64,000 bases of DNA. Source: Bradyrhizobium sp. BR 10289 (GTDB lineage: Bacteria; Pseudomonadota; Alphaproteobacteria; Rhizobiales; Xanthobacteraceae). Position 1 is the first letter of the stretch, and each line of letters starts with the position of its first letter. Under the pieces are notes generated by a model. It was given only the letters and a program-made list of their open reading frames with translations. It did not search any database and was not told the origin of the DNA. The stretch spans positions 88,335 through 152,334 of the forward strand of contig NZ_JACOFR010000019.1 of assembly GCF_019455385.1 (NCBI RefSeq), written 5' to 3'. Made by a program: the position numbers and the translations under genes. Of the stretch, positions 37,899 to 45,913 are shown piece after piece.

Positions 37899-38114
37899 CT
37901 AGCTCCGAGAACGTTGAGCGACGCGCAGCCGCGCGGCGAGAAGGATGTCGTCTGGCGTCTCAGCTGTGAAGATATTGCAATCAGGCAGAGCGAACAGCCC
38001 CCGATATCGGCAGAACTGCTCGTCGCGGGACAGTGCATCCCACGCTTGAAGCGCAGCTTCAGTCGGTGCCGCCGAAGGCAGAATATTGGCGAATTGGTCG
38101 GACCTGCGAGCCAT
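37899..38114 (-). CDS. Small hypothetical protein
   Basis: A 71-residue ORF between threonine aldolase and rpsD. I cannot assign it. The sequence (WDALSRDEQFCRYRGLFALPDCNIFTAETPDDILLAARLRVA) has the helix-rich look of short rhizobial proteins with a conserved TPDDILLAAR tail, which argues that it is coding. Its start codon lies only 20 bases beyond the rpsD terminator, so it would need its own promoter or read-through. It could be the surviving part of a decayed gene. Confidence 0.45.
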   Translation of the reverse strand: MARRSDQFANILPSAAPTEAALQAWDALSRDEQFCRYRGLFALPDCNIFTAETPDDILLAARLRVAQRSRS

Positions 38115-38134
38115 TAAGGCATGCTATCAAACGA

Positions 38135-38160
38135 AAAGGCCCCGGAAAACCGGGGCCTTT
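38135..38160 (-). terminator. Rho-independent terminator of rpsD
   Basis: A perfect 11-bp stem, AAAGGCCCCGG pairing with CCGGGGCCTTT, with a 4-base loop; on the minus strand the stem ends in TTT followed by TCGTTT. It lies 22 bases after the rpsD stop codon. Confidence 0.92.
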
Positions 38161-38181
38161 GAATGTCGTTCTGTCGAACTA

Positions 38182-38799
38182 TCACCGCGAATAGAATTCG
38201 ACGACCAGATGCGGCTCCATCTGCACCGGGAACGGCACGTCGGAGAGGCCGGGGATGCGGGTGTACTTCGCCGTCATCTTGCCGTGGTCGACTTCGAGAT
38301 AGTCGGGGACCTCGCGCTCGGGGAGCTGGCTGGCTTCGAGCACGTGAGCGAGCTGCTTGGAGGCTTCCTTGACCTCGATCACGTCGCCGACCTTGAGCTG
38401 GTAGCTCGAGATGTTGACCTTGCGGCCGTTCACCTTGACGTGGCCGTGGTTGATGAACTGGCGGGCGGCGAAGATCGTCGAGACGAACTTGGCGCGGTAC
38501 ACGACCGCGTCGAGGCGGCGCTCAAGCAGGCCGATCAGGTTCTCGCCGGTGTCGCCCTTGAGGCGGCTGGCCTCGACATAGATGCCGTGGAACTGACGCT
38601 CGCTGATATTGGCGTAGTAGCCCTTCAGCTTCTGCTTGGCGCGCAGCTGCACGCCGAAATCGGAGAGCTTGCCCTTGCGGCGCTGGCCGTGCTGGCCGGG
38701 GCCGTACTCGCGGCGGTTCACGGGGCTCTTCGGGCGGCCCCAGATGTTCTGGCCCATACGGCGATCGATCTTGTACTTCGCCTCACTGCGCTTAGTCAT
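38182..38799 (-). CDS. rpsD: 30S ribosomal protein S4
   Basis: A 205-residue primary 16S-rRNA-binding protein of the small subunit. The N-terminal part MTKRSEAKYKIDRRMGQNIWGRPKSPVNRREYGPG matches the alphaproteobacterial form without the zinc-binding cysteines, and the S4 RNA-binding domain is seen as RRLDAVVYRAKFVSTIFAARQFINHGHVKVNGRKVNISSYQLKVGD. In these bacteria rpsD stands alone outside the alpha operon, as here. It has a strong terminator, and a 200-base upstream interval should hold its promoter. Confidence 0.98.
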   Translation of the reverse strand: MTKRSEAKYKIDRRMGQNIWGRPKSPVNRREYGPGQHGQRRKGKLSDFGVQLRAKQKLKGYYANISERQFHGIYVEASRLKGDTGENLIGLLERRLDAVVYRAKFVSTIFAARQFINHGHVKVNGRKVNISSYQLKVGDVIEVKEASKQLAHVLEASQLPEREVPDYLEVDHGKMTAKYTRIPGLSDVPFPVQMEPHLVVEFYSR

Positions 38800-38922
38800 C
38801 GCGTCCTCTTCGGTTGCATTGGTTTGAGGAAACGCGCCCTCCTGTGTGACAGGCTATAGCCCGGCACCGACAGGTCCGATCCCCAAAGCTTAAGGGAGCG
38901 GACCACGGGTCGCGAAACGCTT

Positions 38923-38944
38923 CGCGGGCCGAAATCGGCCCGCG
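38923..38944. terminator. Hairpin between rpsD and the E2-like gene
   Basis: CGCGGGCCG-N4-CGGCCCGCG forms a perfect 9-bp stem with loop AAAT. It lies 56 bases after the stop of the minus-strand E2-like gene and about 125 bases before rpsD. No T-run follows on the minus strand, so it is a possible transcript end rather than a proven terminator. Confidence 0.45.
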
Positions 38945-38999
38945 AGCAGGCGGCTTTTAGGTGAGTTTGGGGTTCGCTGTCAATGCGAACGGCCCGGAA

Positions 39000-39767
39000 T
39001 TACGTCCGGACCGCCCGGATCGGTTTCGGGTCCGCCGCGCGCAATTCGGCAGCGATTTCAGTGTTCAGGACCTGTTCCAGCCGGGTCAGGACCCGGGCGA
39101 TGGGGGCAGCGTCCGTGACCCGGTGATCCCAGCGGATCACGACATGGATGGTCTGGTCCGGACCGACCACCCCGTAACTGACGATAAAGGGGCCGGGGGT
39201 GATGGGGTGGAGCTCGCCGCCGCCATAGGCGGCTACCGAGCTCACCGCAAAGCTGCCGAACCAGTTGCCGCGCTGGCGGCCGAAATTGAGCCCGATCGCC
39301 CAGGACAGCCGCCGCAGCGGCAGCGGCAGTCGGGTCGCCCGCATGATCTTGCGGAACATCGGGATATCGTCGATCGGCGCCGTCTTGGCCCGGCGGATCT
39401 CGGCTTCCACCGCGGCCAGAGCCATGGTTTCGGGGGAGGCGATTCGCTGCGGCAGGACGCATTCCTCGCCGGCCTCGACCCGGGCGACGGCAACCAGGGC
39501 CACGCTCTTCGGCAGCTCATAGAGCGAGGGCCAAGGCCATTTGGCGTAGACGGTGCGCAGGACCGGCTCGTCTTTTGCCACGAGGGCAAAGGCCTTGACG
39601 AAGATCGCGGCCCAGCCGGCCGGTGCCATCGCACCTGCGCGGGCCTCCTGCAGGGGACGGATATCGAGCGAACGGGAGAGCGAGACGAACGGCACGTCGA
39701 TCGACGCGCGCATGAGGTCGCAAATCAGGCGGCGCGGCAGCGAAATGGTTTTGGCTTTCCCGCGCAT
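39000..39767 (-). CDS. E2-like (2-oxoacid dehydrogenase acyltransferase) catalytic domain protein
   Basis: A protein of about 255 residues resembling the catalytic domain of dihydrolipoamide acyltransferases (CAT-like fold), without the lipoyl and subunit-binding domains. Features are the N-terminal SLPRRLICDLMRASIDVPFVSLSRSLDI, and near the end WDHRVTDAAPIARVLTRLEQVLN, where true E2 enzymes have DHRxxDG. The His is kept but the Asp-Gly is Asp-Ala, so it may act on an unknown acyl acceptor. I chose ATG 39767; a longer open frame begins at 39878 but has no family support. No E1 or E3 genes lie nearby. Confidence 0.7.
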   Translation of the reverse strand: MRGKAKTISLPRRLICDLMRASIDVPFVSLSRSLDIRPLQEARAGAMAPAGWAAIFVKAFALVAKDEPVLRTVYAKWPWPSLYELPKSVALVAVARVEAGEECVLPQRIASPETMALAAVEAEIRRAKTAPIDDIPMFRKIMRATRLPLPLRRLSWAIGLNFGRQRGNWFGSFAVSSVAAYGGGELHPITPGPFIVSYGVVGPDQTIHVVIRWDHRVTDAAPIARVLTRLEQVLNTEIAAELRAADPKPIRAVRT

Positions 39768-39877
39768 CGTGCTCCGGTTCCAGCGGATGAAAATATAGGC
39801 AGCGAGTGGGTTCCCGCTCGCCGCTTCAAAATGCTCTAGCACGAACCAACCCGCCTGGGGCCGGTCGGTTCGCCGCA

Positions 39878-40261
39878 TCAGGGCGCCGGCGAGGCCAGCG
39901 GCTTGGTCTTGTCGACCACGTAAACGCCCAGCACTTTCATGGCCTTGTCGCCATGAGCCTTGGCGTCGTGCACGACGCCGGCCGGGATCTGGTAGGAATC
40001 GCCGGCCTTCAGGGTTTTCTCCGGCTGGCCGTCGACAAGGAGATTCAGCTCGCCTTCCAGCACGTAGCCGGTCTCGATGCCCGGATGGGTATGGCGTCCG
40101 GCCGCGCCGCCCGCCGGGACTTCCGCGATGGCTGTGATGGTGTTGTAGCCGTCGGGGAATTCGACCTTCTGGAGCGGGGTGCGCTTGATGCCGGTTTGCT
40201 GGGCGTAGGCCGCGGCAGCGAGGCCGGCGAAGGTGAGAATGAGCAGGCTCTTTTTGAGCAT
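39878..40261 (-). CDS. Secreted cupin-domain protein
   Basis: A 127-residue protein with a signal peptide (SLLILTFAGLAAAAYA, cleaved near residue 20) and one cupin barrel. The metal-binding motif is visible as GRHTHPGIETGYVLEGELNL, with His, His and Glu, and the second motif as IPAGVVHDAKAHGDKAMKVLGVYV. Small secreted cupins of this sort occur widely in rhizobia without known substrate. It is on the minus strand between the E2-like and aldolase genes, with 69 bases to the latter. Confidence 0.9.
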   Translation of the reverse strand: MLKKSLLILTFAGLAAAAYAQQTGIKRTPLQKVEFPDGYNTITAIAEVPAGGAAGRHTHPGIETGYVLEGELNLLVDGQPEKTLKAGDSYQIPAGVVHDAKAHGDKAMKVLGVYVVDKTKPLASPAP

Positions 40262-40330
40262 CGATTGTTTCCTCCCTGGAACGCCGACCCTAGCAGCGTC
40301 GGCGCTCCCGGCAAGGTGGCAATCAGTTTG

Positions 40331-41104
40331 TCAGCGCCTGATCCCCTCGAACGCGGCCATGATGCCGCGCTGGAACAGCGACCAGTCGAAGCCGAGCGCG
40401 ATGGCGCGGTAGCCGCGGTCGATCAGCTGGTTGGCCTGGTCGGCGGTGCGCGCGACCCCGCCGATCGGTACGCCGCTTCTGAGGATACCGGCTTCGGCGC
40501 GGGCAACCAGCTCCAGCAATTCCGGATCGTCCATCTGGCCGCGCTTGTTGATGGAGGTCGCGAGATCGCCGGGGCCGATCACCGCGACATCGATGCCGGG
40601 TGTCGCCATGATCTCGTCGATGCGGTTGACAGCCTCGACATGCTCGATGGTGACCATGCAGATCATCTCGTCATCGGCTGACGCCATGTAGTCGGGCATC
40701 GACTGGCCCCAGCGGAACGGGGCGTGGAAGGGGCCCCAGAGACGATCGCCGCGCGGCGGATAGCGGACGCTGCGCACCGCCTTCTCGGCTTCAGCGCGAT
40801 TGGTGATCATGGGAAAGTTGATGCCGAAAGCGCCGATGTCCATCGGCGCTTTCGCAAGCCATGGCTCGTTCGCCGCGATCCGCACCAGGGGCGTGCACGG
40901 CGTGCCGGTGGTCGCCGCGATCATCGCATGCGCCTCGGTGAGGCCGATCGGGCCGTGCTCGAGATCGACGATGATCCAGTCGAGCGATCGCGCCATGATC
41001 TGCACCATCTGAACGCTCGGGATGGTCGCGATCGCCCCGAAGGCAGGGCGCCCCTCGCTCCACAATTGGCGGAGGCGATTGAGCGGCTTTGCGGGGACCG
41101 GCAT
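40331..41104 (-). CDS. HpcH/HpaI family aldolase
   Basis: A 257-residue class II pyruvate aldolase. The metal- and substrate-binding motifs are seen: WIIVDLEHGPIGLTEAHAM, TPLVRIAANEP, and CMVTIEHVEAVNRIDEI, followed by DVAVIGPGDLATSI. Enzymes of this family cleave 2-keto-3-deoxy acids such as hydroxyheptanedioate to pyruvate and an aldehyde. The actual substrate is unclear, as no aromatic-degradation genes are nearby. It ends 69 bases before the cupin gene and follows murI after 61 bases, all on the minus strand. Confidence 0.9.
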   Translation of the reverse strand: MPVPAKPLNRLRQLWSEGRPAFGAIATIPSVQMVQIMARSLDWIIVDLEHGPIGLTEAHAMIAATTGTPCTPLVRIAANEPWLAKAPMDIGAFGINFPMITNRAEAEKAVRSVRYPPRGDRLWGPFHAPFRWGQSMPDYMASADDEMICMVTIEHVEAVNRIDEIMATPGIDVAVIGPGDLATSINKRGQMDDPELLELVARAEAGILRSGVPIGGVARTADQANQLIDRGYRAIALGFDWSLFQRGIMAAFEGIRR

Positions 41105-41165
41105 GTGATGACCTGCGGAGAGATGGCGACGGCGAAGCCTAGCAGCGCGCCGTCGCGGCGCAAGG

Positions 41166-41957
41166 TCAGGCCACTGCGCGTCCGCCGAAGAACGGCGTCA
41201 GCGTGGCCGAAAGGCCATGCACACGGTTCGACGTAAAAATCATCTCTGCGCCGGATTGCGCGATGCCACCGGCGAATGGGCCGAGCAGGTCGGAAACGCG
41301 GCGGGCGATGGCGGGGGCTGGATCGATCCATTCGACCGGCCAGGGCGCCAGCTTCTTCATCCGATCGAGCAGCAGTGGATAATGCGTGCAGGCGAGCACC
41401 ACCGTGTCGGTGCGCGCAGCCGGGTCCTCGCCGACGAAGCAGGGCGCGAGTTCTGCGAGGATGTCGCTGTCGCTGATCTGGTGGCCACCGAGCTCGCGTT
41501 CGGCGAGCGAGGCGAGCTCGGGCGAGCCGACCAGCGTCACCTCGCAGCCTTGGGCGAAATCGCGGATCAGCGCCTTGGTGTATTCGCGCTTCACCGTGCC
41601 CTTGGTGCCGAGCACCGAGACGCGCCGGGTCTTCGACCGCGCACAGGCCGGCTTGATCGCCGGCACCGTGCCGACGAAGGGCAGGGAATAAGCGGCGCGC
41701 AAGTGCGATAGGACCAGGGTGGACGCCGTGTTGCAGGCGATGACGACGAGGTCCGGATCATGCGTGCCGATCAACTCCCCCATCAGCGGCACCACGCGGG
41801 CGATGATCTCGTCCTCGGCGTGGTGGCCGTAGGGAAAGAAGGCATCGTCGGCGACATAGACGTAATGCGCATCGGGGCGCGCGGCCACGACCTCACGCAG
41901 CACCGTGAGCCCGCCAAGGCCGGAATCGAACACCAGGATCGTCGGGGAATGGGTCAC
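41166..41957 (-). CDS. murI: Glutamate racemase
   Basis: A 263-residue cofactor-independent racemase producing D-glutamate for peptidoglycan. The two catalytic cysteine loops are VIACNTASTLVL and VVLACTHYPLLLDRM, and the N-terminal VFDSGLGGLTVLREV is a signature. Start is GTG 41957. The length is normal. It is the first of a minus-strand run with the aldolase and cupin genes, and is divergent from cytochrome b561. Confidence 0.96.
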   Translation of the reverse strand: MTHSPTILVFDSGLGGLTVLREVVAARPDAHYVYVADDAFFPYGHHAEDEIIARVVPLMGELIGTHDPDLVVIACNTASTLVLSHLRAAYSLPFVGTVPAIKPACARSKTRRVSVLGTKGTVKREYTKALIRDFAQGCEVTLVGSPELASLAERELGGHQISDSDILAELAPCFVGEDPAARTDTVVLACTHYPLLLDRMKKLAPWPVEWIDPAPAIARRVSDLLGPFAGGIAQSGAEMIFTSNRVHGLSATLTPFFGGRAVA

Positions 41958-42121
41958 GTCGCCTACCTTAAAAGCTCATGGTTACCATTCGGTTTTTGGG
42001 GCGGTTTTGCGGCCGGCTCCACTTTGGAACTATTCAATTTCGCGATTGGGGCACGTTCCCGCTATCAGCAGAGATGTTGCAGTGCGGATGGGGACAATTC
42101 CGCATAATTCCGGGGGCTGAC

Positions 42122-42673
42122 ATGATCAGAAACACGGGTAACAGCTGGGGTAGTCTGTCCCGATGGCTGCACTGGGTGCTGGCGCTGGCGATCGTCGGCA
42201 TGATCGGCTTCGGCTGGTGGATGAACCACATTCCGGCGCGGCCCGACCGCTTCTTCTACCGCTCGATCCATGCCGATATCGGCTATCTGATCCTGCTGCT
42301 CACCGTGCTGCGCCTGGTCTGGCGCATCATCAACCCGACGCCGGCATTGCCGGCCGACAGCCGGCCCTGGCAGAAGCTCGCCGCCCGCATCAGCCATGGC
42401 GCGCTGTATCTGGCCGTCATCGTCGTCATCATGCTCGGCTGGGCGCATTCCGGGGCGCACACGCCCGATTATTCGGATTTCTTCGGCCTGTTTCACGTGC
42501 CGCAATTCACCTCGCCGGACAAGGCGACGGCGAACGCCTATGAGGACCGCCACATCCTGTTCGCCTATGTGCTGCTCGCCTTGATCGCGGTTCATGTCGT
42601 CGCCGCGCTCTGGCACCACTTCATCCGCCGCGACCGCGTCGTGGCACGGATGGTGACGGACGAAGTGGGTTAG
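42122..42673 (+). CDS. Cytochrome b561 family protein
   Basis: A 183-residue four-helix di-haem membrane protein. Haem-ligand histidines lie in SRWLHWVLALAIVGMIGFGW (helix 1), RSIHADIGYLILLLTVLRLVWRI (helix 2) and HILFAYVLLALIAVHVVAALWHHFIRRD (helix 4), the usual b561 arrangement (PF01292), which moves electrons between quinol and periplasmic acceptors such as superoxide. I chose ATG 42122 because the longer frame has no family support. No periplasmic YceI-type partner is nearby. Confidence 0.92.
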   Translation: MIRNTGNSWGSLSRWLHWVLALAIVGMIGFGWWMNHIPARPDRFFYRSIHADIGYLILLLTVLRLVWRIINPTPALPADSRPWQKLAARISHGALYLAVIVVIMLGWAHSGAHTPDYSDFFGLFHVPQFTSPDKATANAYEDRHILFAYVLLALIAVHVVAALWHHFIRRDRVVARMVTDEVG

Positions 42674-42700
42674 GGATTTCCCAAACGCGTTGCTCTCTCT

Positions 42701-42845
42701 CCGTCATCCTGAGGTGCGAGGCCTGCGGTGCAAAGCACCGCAGGGGGAGCCTTGAAGGATGAACGGCTCAGATGCTGCCGCGCGGAGAGAACCGGGCCGT
42801 CGCCCTTCGAGGGCCGCTGAAGAAGCGGCCACCTCAGGGTGACGG
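42701..42845. repeat. Dispersed palindromic repeat (CCGTCATCCTGAGGTG family)
   Basis: The ends CCGTCATCCTGAGGTG (42701-42716) and CACCTCAGGGTGACGG (42830-42845) are inverted with one mismatch. Inside are CTGCGGTGCAAAGCACCGCAG and further paired arms. It is a well-known form of Bradyrhizobium intergenic repeat and fills most of the gap between the b561 and GST genes. Confidence 0.85.
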
Positions 42846-42887
42846 TGATGGTAAGATGCCGCGTCACAACTGATCTCAGGAATCGCC

Positions 42888-43529
42888 ATGCTCACCGTTC
42901 ACCACCTCGGCAAGTCGCAGTCCGAGCGCATCGTCTGGCTCTGCGAGGAGCTCGAAATTGCCTACGAGCTGAAGCGCTACACGCGCGATCCCGTCACCAT
43001 GCTGGCGCCGGCCGACTACAAGGCGTTGCATCCCGCCGGCACGGCACCTGTCATCACCGATCGCGAGGTGGTGCTTGCGGAATCCGGCGCCGTCGTCGAC
43101 TACATCGTTGCAAAATACGGCAACGGCCGACTCGTGCTCGGCCCCGATGATCCCGCGTTCGCGCAGTTTCTGTATTGGCTTCATTTTGCCAACGGCACGT
43201 TGCAACCCGGCATGGGGCGGATGATGATCCTGGGCCGGCTCGATATCGCGAGGGACAACCCGACCCTGCTGGCCATGAGGGGCCGCCTCGATCGCGCTTA
43301 CGACCTGCTCGATGCCAGGCTTCGCGAGGCCGACTATCTGGCGGGCAGCACCTTCACCACCGCCGACATCATGACGGTGTTCTCGCTCACCACGATGCGC
43401 TACTTCCGGCCCTATGATCTCTCGCGCTGTCCGAACGTGGTCAAATATCTCGGCCGCATCGGGGCGCGGCCGGCCTACCGGCGGGCGATGGAGAAGGGCG
43501 ATCCCGGCATGGCGCTGCTGCTCGGCTGA
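42888..43529 (+). CDS. Glutathione S-transferase family protein
   Basis: A 213-residue protein with an N-terminal thioredoxin-like domain (LTVHHLGKSQSERIVWLCEELEIAYELKRY; TAPVITDREVVLAESGAVVDYI, the glutathione-binding cis-Pro and Ser) and a C-terminal helical domain from about residue 87 (YLAGSTFTTADIMTVFSLTTMRYF). It resembles soluble bacterial GSTs that conjugate or reduce electrophiles; substrate unknown. Its stop is 7 bases from the convergent end of the cNMP-binding gene. Confidence 0.92.
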   Translation: MLTVHHLGKSQSERIVWLCEELEIAYELKRYTRDPVTMLAPADYKALHPAGTAPVITDREVVLAESGAVVDYIVAKYGNGRLVLGPDDPAFAQFLYWLHFANGTLQPGMGRMMILGRLDIARDNPTLLAMRGRLDRAYDLLDARLREADYLAGSTFTTADIMTVFSLTTMRYFRPYDLSRCPNVVKYLGRIGARPAYRRAMEKGDPGMALLLG

Positions 43530-43536
43530 GCAGGGG

Positions 43537-44343
43537 TCAGGCAATCCTGTTGGTCGTGGCCGCCCGCGCCGCGTTGAGCTGGTTCTGCAAGCGGTCGATG
43601 TTTTGCAGCAGGCGCTGGCTGGTCAGCACCAGGAAGTAATAGCCGAACTGCGGATCCTGAAAGTAGATCTCCAGCAGGCGGTCATAGGTGATCGCCAGCA
43701 CCTGGCCGTCCTCGATGCATTCGATCGTTCCGGTGCGCCGGTTGTCCGGCGTCAGGAAGCCGAGCTCGCCCATCAGCGCGCCGGGTCCGATCTCGACGCC
43801 AATCTCCTTCACCAGGAACTTGCCGGTGACCGTGAGCAGCATCTCATTGGCAGCATCGCCCAGCTTGAACAGCGTGTCGCCGCGGCGATATTTGCGCTCG
43901 GTCATGAACGGCTTGAGCCATTCGATCGACATGTCGCCTTCGGCCGCATGGCGCGCCTTCTTCACCAGCTTGAGCATCTGCCGCAGCCGCAGCGCGTTGA
44001 TCGGCAGCATCAGGAGATACAGCAGGAACGTCGAGACGTTGGCGGAGAGCGCACCGAAAATGGCGAAGAACGCGCAGCCGATCATGTTGGCGACGCGCAA
44101 GGGGACCATCGTCCGCATCAGGATGGTGGCGACGAAGAAGCCGGCGCCGACCGCGGCGAACAGATTGGCCAGCGTGATGTTGTGGACGAAGATCTCCAGC
44201 AGTTTGTTGAAGATCGCGTCCCAGGTGACGTTGTTCGGATCGAGGCCCATCTGGACCAGGATCTTCGCGATCCTGAGGTTGTCCGTCGCCGCATCGAGAA
44301 TACGGTCGAGAATCGAGGAAATGTCTGCGCTGCCGGACGGCAT
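43537..44343 (-). CDS. Membrane protein with C-terminal cyclic-nucleotide-binding domain
   Basis: A 268-residue protein. Residues about 45-110 contain two or three membrane helices (LFAAVGAGFFVATILMRTMVPLRVANMIGCAFFAIFGALSANVSTFLLYLLMLPINALRL is the hydrophobic stretch), followed by a cNMP-binding fold from about residue 140 (YRRGDTLFKLGDAANEMLLTVTGKFLV; GPGALMGELGFLTPDNRRTGTIECIEDGQV). The phosphate-binding cassette is GELGF...RRTGT, so nucleotide binding is plausible. I chose ATG 44343; the longer frame adds 36 residues without support. It has no channel pore or DNA-binding domain, so it is probably a membrane regulator. Confidence 0.85.
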   Translation of the reverse strand: MPSGSADISSILDRILDAATDNLRIAKILVQMGLDPNNVTWDAIFNKLLEIFVHNITLANLFAAVGAGFFVATILMRTMVPLRVANMIGCAFFAIFGALSANVSTFLLYLLMLPINALRLRQMLKLVKKARHAAEGDMSIEWLKPFMTERKYRRGDTLFKLGDAANEMLLTVTGKFLVKEIGVEIGPGALMGELGFLTPDNRRTGTIECIEDGQVLAITYDRLLEIYFQDPQFGYYFLVLTSQRLLQNIDRLQNQLNAARAATTNRIA

Positions 44344-44580
44344 GGTACTAACCCCGCGTAAGGCCTTCAGTCCTGGCCGGTATTCGCGACACCTATAGCC
44401 GAAATCGAATGACGGTCGCTTGAAATGAAGCTTTTGGCCGTCATGCCGCAAGAGGCAAATTGTAGCCCGATCGGGCGTTTCGGCAATTGCCCGTTGGTTG
44501 TGCGTATGGCCTTAGGGCGCCTATGATTCGGGGCTCCTGCGCCACGGCCGGGCGGAACGCCCCGTGAGGCGCAATCGCTG

Positions 44581-45663
44581 TTACGGCTTGGCGGCGGGTT
44601 GCACGACCTGCTGCTCGACGAGGACGAGGTGTCCCGGCAGCGACCCGGCGCGCAGCAGCATGGCGACGCTGCTTGCCTCCTCCAGGGTGAAATTGCCGGA
44701 GATCTGGACTGATCCGCCGGTGATCGGCTCGCGGATCACGGGGGCGGAAACCACCTTTCCGTCGAGCACGATGGCAAAGGGCCTGCCGACGTTCTCTTCG
44801 GTGACATGGGCAAAGCGCCGGGTGCCGCGGCCGTTGAAGCGGAACGAGGCGATCGGATCCTTCGTGCCGGTCGCAAAGCCGGGACCTGCATAGCTGATGT
44901 CGTCGCCGTCCAGTGCGCTGTCCTTGGCGACCAGATAGGGACGCTTGTCCTTGAAGCCGGGCAGGATCTCGGTGCCCGCGGGCGGCGTGCCGGACTGTGC
45001 CTGCTCGGCCGTCATCGAGACGTCGATCAGGCGGAAGCTGACCTTGACCTTCGTCGCGAAGATCGTGGCGACACGCTCGGGCTCCATCATGCCCGGCACG
45101 AAAATGCGGATGCGGTCCGCGCCATCAGGCTGGGCGCTGGCGAGCTGGATATCGGCGTCCTTCAGGCGCTGTTCGATCATGGTGATGGAATCTTCGACGA
45201 GATCGTGCAGAGCGGCGGCGGCTGCGGCTTCGGTCGGTTTGAGCCTGACCAGTCCGTCGCCACCGTCGGTCACTGAAATCGCATGTGATGGCAATCCCTC
45301 CGCGGCCGAGGCGAGCTTGCGCGCGAGCTGTTCGCGACCCTTGGCGTCCGCGATCCTCAATTCGACGGCGCCCTCACGGATCGCAAGACCGGAGAAGGCG
45401 ATCTTGCCCTCGCGCAGGATCTTGTAGACGTCGTCGCGCAGATCCGTGACGACGCTCTCGCGCAGGCCGTCGGTATCGACCTTGTAGATGAGGCGCGAGC
45501 CGCCGAGCTTCTCCATCTTGTCGCTGATGAAGGTTGCGATCCTGGCGCGCATCTTGTCGACCTGGCTGTCTGAGGCGCGTGCCGTATGGGGCAGGGCGAT
45601 CGCCGGTACCATGGCGAGCGCGGCGATCAGCCGGATGGTGCGGTCCCGCAGGGGCATCTTCAT
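44581..45663 (-). CDS. Stand-alone SecD-head (SecDF P1-like) protein
   Basis: A 360-residue exported protein that resembles the large periplasmic P1 domain of SecD but lacks the transmembrane RND half. A signal peptide is present (IRLIAALAMVPAIALPHTARA-SD). The SecD-type core includes AITMIEQRLKDADIQLASAQPDGADRIRIFVPGM and, near the end, VGRPFAIVLDGKVVSAPVIREPITGGSVQISGNFTLEEASSVAMLLRAGSLP, the conserved head of SecD. GAGGTGATC precedes ATG 45663. Full SecD is expected elsewhere; this copy may assist export or have a new role. Confidence 0.85.
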   Translation of the reverse strand: MKMPLRDRTIRLIAALAMVPAIALPHTARASDSQVDKMRARIATFISDKMEKLGGSRLIYKVDTDGLRESVVTDLRDDVYKILREGKIAFSGLAIREGAVELRIADAKGREQLARKLASAAEGLPSHAISVTDGGDGLVRLKPTEAAAAAALHDLVEDSITMIEQRLKDADIQLASAQPDGADRIRIFVPGMMEPERVATIFATKVKVSFRLIDVSMTAEQAQSGTPPAGTEILPGFKDKRPYLVAKDSALDGDDISYAGPGFATGTKDPIASFRFNGRGTRRFAHVTEENVGRPFAIVLDGKVVSAPVIREPITGGSVQISGNFTLEEASSVAMLLRAGSLPGHLVLVEQQVVQPAAKP

Positions 45664-45826
45664 GATCACCTCGAGTCTTGCGGCAGGACGCTGGCAGGCT
45701 GGTCCAATGCATGTTCTTGGTCCCCCGATCGGGCGCGGAGGTTCAAAAAGCACCCGAAGCCGGATGCGACCACTGTGACCGTTAGGCCATGGACGAACGG
45801 GCTATCATCCATCATTCTGTCCGACG

Positions 45827-45845
45827 TCGACCGGCCATCGGTCGA
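45827..45845. promoter_or_regulatory. Perfect dyad upstream of the acyl-CoA synthetase gene
   Basis: TCGACCG and CGGTCGA are separated by 5 bases, about 70 bases before the synthetase ATG. The form suits a repressor operator of the TetR or FadR kind, but no regulator gene is adjacent and the sequence is G+C-rich enough for chance symmetry. Confidence 0.35.
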
Positions 45846-45913
45846 GGTCCCGCCGACCAAAATGTCGAAAAGACAGGCGGCGGGGACATGCATCTGAGGG
45901 AGGACGAAATTCC

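Noticed and set aside
36623..38038. A 471-codon open frame on the minus strand overlapping threonine aldolase in another frame
   Set aside because: The aldolase frame has all PLP motifs; this one has none and an Arg-rich composition.
42002..42121. A sigma-54 promoter upstream of cytochrome b561 (GGGGCACGTTCCCGCT)
   Set aside because: The GG-to-GC spacing is 11, not 12, and the -12 element lacks TTGC.
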